20,820 nucleotides of DNA. It comes from Dehalococcoidales bacterium (GTDB taxonomy: Bacteria > Chloroflexota > Dehalococcoidia > Dehalococcoidales > UBA3254). The notes below the pieces were generated by a model. The model saw nothing but the letters and a program-made list of their open reading frames with translations, was not told the DNA's origin and did not search any database. The position numbers were made by a program, and so were the translations under genes. Below are positions 16,288 through 20,820 of the stretch, piece after piece; position 1 is the first letter of the stretch, and each line of letters opens with the position of its first letter. Where the stretch lies: the NCBI GenBank assembly GCA_028718465.1, contig JAQULX010000007.1, forward strand, positions 1 to 20,820, read 5' to 3'.

Positions 16288-16593
16288 TTAAAAGCTGATC
16301 AATAACCCCTTTTTTACCTCATATTCCGGGTCATGAGGCTCAGCTACCAATCTGCTCTTCTGAAAGCGTAACCCCTGTTCTCTAAGGATGACTCTGACTC
16401 CTTCATAGCTAATCGAGGAAACCAGTTTCTCTTTCTGTACCAGATACCAGACCAGAATCCGCAGGCTCCAGTTGCCAAAAGCTAAGCCCAGTTCCTGGGG
16501 TGGAGTGCGAGCCAGTTCTACTATCCTGGCTCTTGCCTCGGGAGAGAAATCCGGTTGACTTCCTCCATAAGGTTTCACTTTAATACCTTCCAA
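16288..16593 (-). CDS. IS630 transposase, upstream frame (orfA)
   Basis: The 101-codon frame starts at a TTG (16593) and includes FSPEARARIVELARTPPQEL, FGNWSLRILVWYLV and SYEGVRVILREQGLRFQKSR, the linker region between DNA-binding and catalytic parts of IS630 transposases. It ends KKGLLISF, which is out-of-frame read-through; the true protein continues in the -1 frame after the AAAAAAG run at 16309-16315. Without that shift it would be a short protein without the catalytic core. Confidence 0.65.
   Translation of the reverse strand: MEGIKVKPYGGSQPDFSPEARARIVELARTPPQELGLAFGNWSLRILVWYLVQKEKLVSSISYEGVRVILREQGLRFQKSRLVAEPHDPEYEVKKGLLISF
16309..16315 (-). other. A AAA AAG slippery heptamer (-1 frameshift site)
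   Basis: On the minus strand the zero-frame codons GTA AAA AAG end orfA's homologous part and are followed by GGG. Slipping back one base gives AAA AAA GGG GTT, which enters the catalytic frame exactly where family similarity requires. A AAA AAG is the classic -1 heptamer known from dnaX and several IS families. A short GAGG lies just upstream; I see no strong downstream hairpin. Confidence 0.65.
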
Positions 16594-16629
16594 TCCCTCC
16601 TGATTGATAAAAAATGTAGAAAAATACTA

Positions 16630-16657
16630 TTGACTTCCTTAAGCTTATACCTATAAA
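16630..16657 (+). promoter_or_regulatory. Candidate promoter for the surface-protein gene
   Basis: TTGACT at 16630-16635 and TATAAA at 16652-16657 are spaced by 16 bases in AT-rich DNA; TATACT a few bases further is an alternative -10 core. This would leave a leader of roughly 140 bases before the ATG at 16806. A direct repeat AATACTT-AATACTT follows at 16667-16680. The rest of this 212-base gap shows no gene. Confidence 0.45.
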
Positions 16658-16805
16658 CTATACTAAAATACTTAATACTTATTGTACGATCTACTTATTA
16701 GGCGAAGTCCAAATACGCAGTTACGCTGTCGGTGTTTTCCGCTATCGAGCATAACTTGACCGCCACAGGTTATCATTACAACTACATGTTAAAGGGAGAG
16801 AAACA

Positions 16806-19097
16806 ATGTCGATAGGTATAAGAATATCCGTACTGCTTTTAGTTTTCGTTTTAGGGGTTTCTCTGTTACCGGCATTAAGTCCCGGATTACCTGTCCAGGC
16901 TGCTGAGTCCTGGGTTAAAGACACTCAAAACCCGGTGGTGGCCGGGGATCCAGGTTTAGTCACCGGAGAGCCTGCCGTAATCTATGACAGCACTGCGCGC
17001 CTCTACCGTATGTGGTACACTCGCGTTTCCGATGGCTCGGCAGACTTTAATTCCGCAGTCAATACCTTGTTGGCTGCTGCTGGCCCGGACCTGGTGGCTA
17101 ACTTGAAAGCCTACGATTTTCCCTCTATTGCCGCGGAAGATTATGCGGCCGTAAAAGATGTTATCTCTCGGCTTGCCGTTACTAACACTGGAGACCCGGG
17201 TTACATTGATATCGAAGCCGTCATCATGGGCTTCAGCCCTGTCATCGTTGCCGCCACCTCCCCGGACGGCGTCGAATGGACGGCTGAGCCCGGTTCTTTC
17301 TCCGGCACTCCCGGAGAATGGGACGCATTCGGCGTCACCTCCCCCTCCGTTATCCGAAACAGCGCCTCTGATTATGAAATGTGGTACACCGGCTGGAACT
17401 TCAATCCAGAGGATTTCCGCCAGTTGTTCATCCATCTGGATGAACTGGAAGCGGAGGAAATCGGGACGCTGCTCACCGATTTTCTGGTAGACCGTGACCT
17501 GGCCGACCTTTTCACCCATATCGAAGAAGCCGGCGGTGATGACTACCTGGAAACCATACTGGAGGATATTTCGGATATACTTACCAGTTCTGGCGGTTCT
17601 ATCGGCCGGGCCGTTTCCACGGATGGTGGGGCTACCTGGACTAAAACCGGCGCGGTCCTGCTTCGCGGAGAAGAGGATGCCTGGGATAACTACGGCGTCT
17701 ATTCGCCTTCCGTCATCAAGACTCCTTCCGGCTATCGGATGTGGTATACCGGCTTCACCGTGGATTTTTCGCCGCTTATCGACCTCAAGCAGTCCGGCAG
17801 TGCCGCTTATTCCGATTTGAAAAACGCCCTGGCGGAGATGCCGCAGCTTCAAATTGGCCGAACTGTTTCTGCTGACGGTATTGACTGGGTCAAAGACCCC
17901 GCACCGGTGATGGACTCCGCCTTTGGCGTCACTCCGGAGGCAGGAACCTTCAATGGTGTCGTTTTTCCCTCGGTCCTGTTAGACAGTGCCGGAAAGTATC
18001 ATATGTGGTATACCGAAGTATCCGGAAGTCCGGATTCATTACTGGATTTCCTGGAAGGCACGCTTTCCTTCAACTCAGCCGTATTTACCGGCATGGAGAC
18101 CTCCATCCGCTATGCCACTTCAAGAAACGGGACCTCCTGGTCATCCCAGAGCGCTGTCCTGCTCCAGGGTGGAGAAGCGGACTGGGACAACCGGGCAGTT
18201 GCCGCCCCCTGTGTTATCCAGCGGAGCAATCAATTCAAGATGTGGTACACCGGTTATTCTTTAACTTCTCCTAACTCTCTGATAGAAGGTCTTCTGGATG
18301 GTGATGGTATCAAAGAAGCCCTATCCGCCAGCAATACCCGGACTGATATCGGCCTGGCCACTATCTCTGCCCCACGCCCACCCAGCGGCGGTGGCGGCGG
18401 TAGCAGTGGTGGCGGAACCCCGCCTTATTATACCCTTTCGCTCACCGGTCTGGAGACGTCTGTCAGCGCTCGTTTAGACAGCCAGGGAATCATGCAGTAT
18501 GATATCCTCCTGCGAAATCAGGACGGCAGCCTCTCTATTACCATTCCGAACGGGACAAAGCTGATGAGTTCGCAGGGCACTCGTTTAACTTCTTTGACAC
18601 TAGGCGCACCGGCGTTGCCCCCCACCCCACCCCCGGATAATGCCCTTATCCAGACTATTGATCTGGGCCCGAATGGAGCCAGTTTTAATCCCTATCTGAT
18701 TCTCTCCCTGAAATATGACCCGGCCAGGTTGCCCGCCGGCGTGACGGAAGAATCGCTGCGTATCGCATACTGGGACGGCACAACCTGGCAGTACCTTCGC
18801 AGCGTGGTGGACAAGTCCAGCCACACCGCTTCGGTCCATGTAACCCATTTCACCACATTTGTCTTGTTGGGCCAGATAGAAAAGGCGGTCGTTCCACCCC
18901 CGGTGTCCCCCACCTCGGAGCCTCCAGCTCCACCCACAACCTCTCCTTCACTGGTAGAGCCCGAAGAAACTGGGGAACCTGAACCAACCCCTCCCTTTTC
19001 CACATTCTCATGGTGGTTTTTTGTAATCATTTTCGTAGTCGTTTTCTCGATTGCCTTCCTCGTCTTGATGTCAGTCAGAGGCAGGCGGCGTTCTTAA
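16806..19097 (+). CDS. Membrane-anchored surface protein with a five-repeat MWYT beta-propeller
   Basis: The 763-residue protein has a signal peptide (about 1-32, cleavage near VQAAES). MWYT motifs occur at residues 69, 192, 312, 400 and 479, each followed later by an (IGRAV/IRYAT)S-DG-W strand. This is the pattern of five-bladed propellers of the GH43/GH32 fold. Unusually, MWYT and the next strand are separated in most blades by helical insertions of some 30-70 residues (such as NSAVNTLLAAAG and FIHLDELEAEEIGTLLTDFL). A Gly-rich linker (about 525), a beta domain (about 540-690), a Pro/Ser-rich stalk, one membrane helix (about 735-757) and RGRRRS follow. ATG at 16806 has AGGGAGAG 5 bases upstream. 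It is probably exported, anchored and outward-facing. Enzyme activity is unproven: no obvious catalytic triad stands out. A similar anchored protein follows. Confidence 0.85.
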   Translation: MSIGIRISVLLLVFVLGVSLLPALSPGLPVQAAESWVKDTQNPVVAGDPGLVTGEPAVIYDSTARLYRMWYTRVSDGSADFNSAVNTLLAAAGPDLVANLKAYDFPSIAAEDYAAVKDVISRLAVTNTGDPGYIDIEAVIMGFSPVIVAATSPDGVEWTAEPGSFSGTPGEWDAFGVTSPSVIRNSASDYEMWYTGWNFNPEDFRQLFIHLDELEAEEIGTLLTDFLVDRDLADLFTHIEEAGGDDYLETILEDISDILTSSGGSIGRAVSTDGGATWTKTGAVLLRGEEDAWDNYGVYSPSVIKTPSGYRMWYTGFTVDFSPLIDLKQSGSAAYSDLKNALAEMPQLQIGRTVSADGIDWVKDPAPVMDSAFGVTPEAGTFNGVVFPSVLLDSAGKYHMWYTEVSGSPDSLLDFLEGTLSFNSAVFTGMETSIRYATSRNGTSWSSQSAVLLQGGEADWDNRAVAAPCVIQRSNQFKMWYTGYSLTSPNSLIEGLLDGDGIKEALSASNTRTDIGLATISAPRPPSGGGGGSSGGGTPPYYTLSLTGLETSVSARLDSQGIMQYDILLRNQDGSLSITIPNGTKLMSSQGTRLTSLTLGAPALPPTPPPDNALIQTIDLGPNGASFNPYLILSLKYDPARLPAGVTEESLRIAYWDGTTWQYLRSVVDKSSHTASVHVTHFTTFVLLGQIEKAVVPPPVSPTSEPPAPPTTSPSLVEPEETGEPEPTPPFSTFSWWFFVIIFVVVFSIAFLVLMSVRGRRRS

Positions 19098-19187
19098 ATT
19101 TGCTCTGAATTTGAAGTTTGAGTTTGAGTTTTGCCTTTTGCTTAATGCATTTTGAATTAATAATTATTGACCTTCACTGGAGTAAAT

Positions 19188-20078
19188 ATGCATCACAGAT
19201 CCTGGCGATTTTCAGGAATACTGCTGCTTACAATGTGCTTTTTTTTGTCACTTGGCCAGCCGGTACAGGCCCTGTCAATCAATGAATTCTTTTCAATCGA
19301 TTATTCAGCCCGGTTCAGCACGCAAAATGTCACCGGTGATTCGCCTTTCCGCGTCACCGTTACCGGCTCTGCGGTCTGCACCAGTGACCTCACTGCCCCT
19401 TATGACCTGGTCAGTGAAGCCCGGATTACCGGTCGTATTATCGCTGTTAACCGTTCCAACGGTGACTCCATCATTCTGAACCCGAGCTATACTCTGAACA
19501 TCTCGCCCTTTCCCCTAAAAGCCGGTGAAAGCACCGAGTCTTCCGAGACGCTCGAATTACAGTTTGCCCCGGGCGCTCCTTCCGGCGAATATGATATTGA
19601 AGGCCATCTGGTTGAGGGAAAAGTCAAAGCCGTATTCTGGCTCGATGTTACGGAATATCTTCCCTCCCTCAACCCCCTTGGCACGGTCTCTTATACGCAG
19701 CCTTCCGGTTCTGGAGGGGCTTCCGGAGGCAAGGAGGTACCTGACCCCCTCCCCACCTCCTCGCCTGCCGTATCTGTCCCTGACAGTCCTGCGGCATCCA
19801 GCCCTGCTGCGGAGACTGATGGTCCTTTAAAAATTCCGGAGCCTACCGGCAGCGTTCCGGTATCATCTCCGGTTGTCCAGGCACCCGCTCCGCCGGCCGT
19901 CCCAGCGGCAGAAACCGGGGTCCTGGATTCCGGTTTATCTCCCGCCCCGGCGCCCGAGGAACCGGTATCATCTCCCTGGCTGGTGCTGGGACTGGTAATC
20001 ATCGCTGCCGTAGCTCTGGGCGGCGGTTTGAGCTGGTTCGTTTTCCGCGGGCGGAATAACCGGACAACATGGTTATAA
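19188..20078 (+). CDS. Secreted, C-terminally membrane-anchored protein, 296 aa
   Basis: I do not recognise a family. A signal peptide (about 1-29; FSGILLLTMCFFLSLG, cleavage near VQALS) leads into a beta-rich domain of about 130 residues (YSARFSTQNVTGDSPFRVTV, ARITGRIIAVNRSNG, GEYDIEGHLVEGKVKAVFWL). This resembles an Ig-like or adhesive surface domain. A Pro/Ser/Ala stalk of about 90 residues, one membrane helix (WLVLGLVIIAAVALGGGLSW) and a basic tail (FRGRNNRTTWL) follow. I choose ATG 19188, with TGGAG 5 bases upstream, over the TTG at 19167. The gap from the propeller gene is 90 bases and holds a T-rich, GTTTGA-repeating run. The shared plan (signal, beta head, Pro stalk, anchor) suggests that the two proteins act together at the cell surface. 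Confidence 0.8.
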   Translation: MHHRSWRFSGILLLTMCFFLSLGQPVQALSINEFFSIDYSARFSTQNVTGDSPFRVTVTGSAVCTSDLTAPYDLVSEARITGRIIAVNRSNGDSIILNPSYTLNISPFPLKAGESTESSETLELQFAPGAPSGEYDIEGHLVEGKVKAVFWLDVTEYLPSLNPLGTVSYTQPSGSGGASGGKEVPDPLPTSSPAVSVPDSPAASSPAAETDGPLKIPEPTGSVPVSSPVVQAPAPPAVPAAETGVLDSGLSPAPAPEEPVSSPWLVLGLVIIAAVALGGGLSWFVFRGRNNRTTWL

Positions 20079-20115
20079 TGATAGATTTTTTGCGTGGATG
20101 ATACATTTGATTATT

Positions 20116-20144
20116 TTGAAATATCGTAAAAGTTTCAATATTAC
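20116..20144 (+). promoter_or_regulatory. Candidate promoter for the GmhB-GT2 gene
   Basis: TTGAAA at 20116-20121 and TATTAC at 20139-20144 have a 17-base spacer in AT-rich DNA. TTGAAA/TTTCAA also form a 6-bp inverted repeat here, so the segment could equally end the transcript of the preceding gene. Confidence 0.35.
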
Positions 20145-20201
20145 ATTAATTTTGTAAATCACTTTATCAATGTCCTGTTACGAAGGAGAAGTTTGCATGT
20201 A

Positions 20202-20820
20202 ATGAATAAAGCGATTTTTGTGGATCGTGATGGAACGGTAGTCAGAGATGTGCACTATTGTCGCCATCCTGAAGATTTGGAATTCCTCCCCTCGGTAGTG
20301 GATGGGCTAAGACTCTTGAACCGCCTGGACTTTAAAATAATCGTTATCACCAATCAATCCGGCGTTGCCCGCGGGTACTTTACGGAAGAGACTCTTGGCA
20401 GGATTCATGACAAAATGAGTTCTGAGATTATCTCTGCTGGCGGCCGGATCGATGCCATTTATTATTGCCCTCATCACCCGGATGATAAATGCACATGCCG
20501 CAAACCGGAAATCGGCCTCCTGGAGCAGGCTGCACGAGAATGGGATATTGATATGAGTCAATCCTATTTTATCGGAGACAAATTTCTGGATATGGGCGCT
20601 GCCAATAAGGCCGGCTGTAAAGCGGTTCTGGTACCCCAGGAAGAACCGGAAATCGAAGAACTAGAGGGAAAGAATGGCTTTAAGGGCATAATTGATTTTG
20701 TATGCCCGGATTTTATTACTGCCGTTAAATGGATTGAAAAGGATGCAGTTGGGGGAATAAAAGTATCTGTGCTAATTCCTACCCTGAATGAGGCCGAAAA
20801 CTTAAAGCACGTATTACCTA
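20202..20820 (+). CDS. gmhB: HAD-IIIA heptose-bisphosphate phosphatase-like domain fused to a GT2 glycosyltransferase (partial)
   Basis: The frame is open to the window's end (206 codons seen). Residues 1-175 form a GmhB-type HAD phosphatase: catalytic DRDGTV (Asp8, Asp10), ITNQSG (49-54), Zn site Cys89, His91, Cys97, Cys99 in CPHHPDDKCTCRKP, and GDKFLD (125-130). GmhB removes the C7 phosphate of heptose-1,7-bisphosphate on the way to nucleotide-activated heptose. After a short linker, KVSVLIPTLNEAENL from about residue 187 is the start of a GT2 glycosyltransferase of the polyprenyl-phosphate sugar transferase style. No stop separates the two, so this is a fusion, probably in surface glycan synthesis, which fits the surface proteins before it. 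ATG 20202 lies 13 bases after AAGGAG; an ATG-TAA unit sits between them. Confidence 0.85.
   Translation, partial: MNKAIFVDRDGTVVRDVHYCRHPEDLEFLPSVVDGLRLLNRLDFKIIVITNQSGVARGYFTEETLGRIHDKMSSEIISAGGRIDAIYYCPHHPDDKCTCRKPEIGLLEQAAREWDIDMSQSYFIGDKFLDMGAANKAGCKAVLVPQEEPEIEELEGKNGFKGIIDFVCPDFITAVKWIEKDAVGGIKVSVLIPTLNEAENLKHVLP

Larger units (their letters stand above)
15758..16593 (-). mobile_element. IS630-family insertion sequence (5'-truncated; ends not found)
   Basis: Two overlapping reading frames (16593 to 16288, then to 15758) make one IS630-type transposase of about 279 residues when joined by a -1 shift at 16309-16315. The helix-turn-helix N-terminus seen in full-length members (roughly 340-360 residues) is missing; only its end (QEGLEG) remains, and an in-frame stop lies shortly upstream. 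I could not find matching terminal inverted repeats or a TA duplication, so the borders are those of the coding part. A 7-bp dyad ACTGACA/TGTCAGT (15724-15730, 15750-15756) lies at the downstream edge. Confidence 0.75.

Noticed and set aside
16956..17852. 298-codon open frame on the minus strand
   Set aside because: Antisense to the propeller protein, whose motifs, signal peptide and ribosome site are convincing; the minus frame shows no domain.

Overview
The window reads as a bacterial chromosome segment of moderate GC content. It has clear Shine-Dalgarno sequences, GTG and TTG starts, a group I chaperonin (groES/groEL) and no rRNA or tRNA that I can see. Several features would suit Chloroflexota, perhaps Dehalococcoidia: secreted proteins with a Pro-rich stalk and a C-terminal membrane anchor, a BON protein, a DUF2934 protein, and SERCA-type ATPase, GlgC and GlgB sequences of that general flavour. 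This assignment is inference from overall style; no marker gene settles it.

Layout. Bases 40-495 (minus) hold an unrecognised protein, followed by a very AT-rich gap. Bases 828-3499 (plus) carry a promoter-like sequence, one or two tiny ORFs, a frameshifted BON-domain gene, then groES (true start GTG at 1498) and groEL. Bases 3660-10737 (plus) form a carbon-storage block: a small coiled-coil protein, glgC (ADP-glucose synthesis), ppsA (PEP synthase, gluconeogenesis), a DUF2934 protein, a decayed second glgC and glgB (glycogen branching). Together these link pyruvate to glycogen, although no glycogen synthase (glgA) lies in the window. A P2-type cation ATPase (10988-13672, minus) converges on glgB and has unusual residues at two expected ion-binding positions.

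Bases 13.7-16.7 kb are a scrapyard of broken genes on the minus strand: a two-CBS-domain gene with an in-frame amber stop, the C-terminal piece of an IS4-type transposase, a histidine-kinase stub, and a 5'-truncated IS630-type transposase in two frames joined by an A AAA AAG slippery heptamer.

From 16806 to the end (plus), a cell-surface block begins. It holds a five-repeat MWYT beta-propeller protein with unusual helical insertions, a second membrane-anchored secreted protein, and the start of a GmhB-type HAD phosphatase fused in frame to a GT2 glycosyltransferase that runs off the window.

The most interesting items are the propeller protein with its neighbour, the GmhB-GT2 fusion with its ATG-TAA-ATG start region, the ATPase with altered ion ligands, and the IS630 frameshift site. 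I found no CRISPR array, no phage module and no clear multi-gene system that looks wholly new. The many single-base lesions (BON, second glgC, CBS) mean real gene decay must be separated from assembly error.
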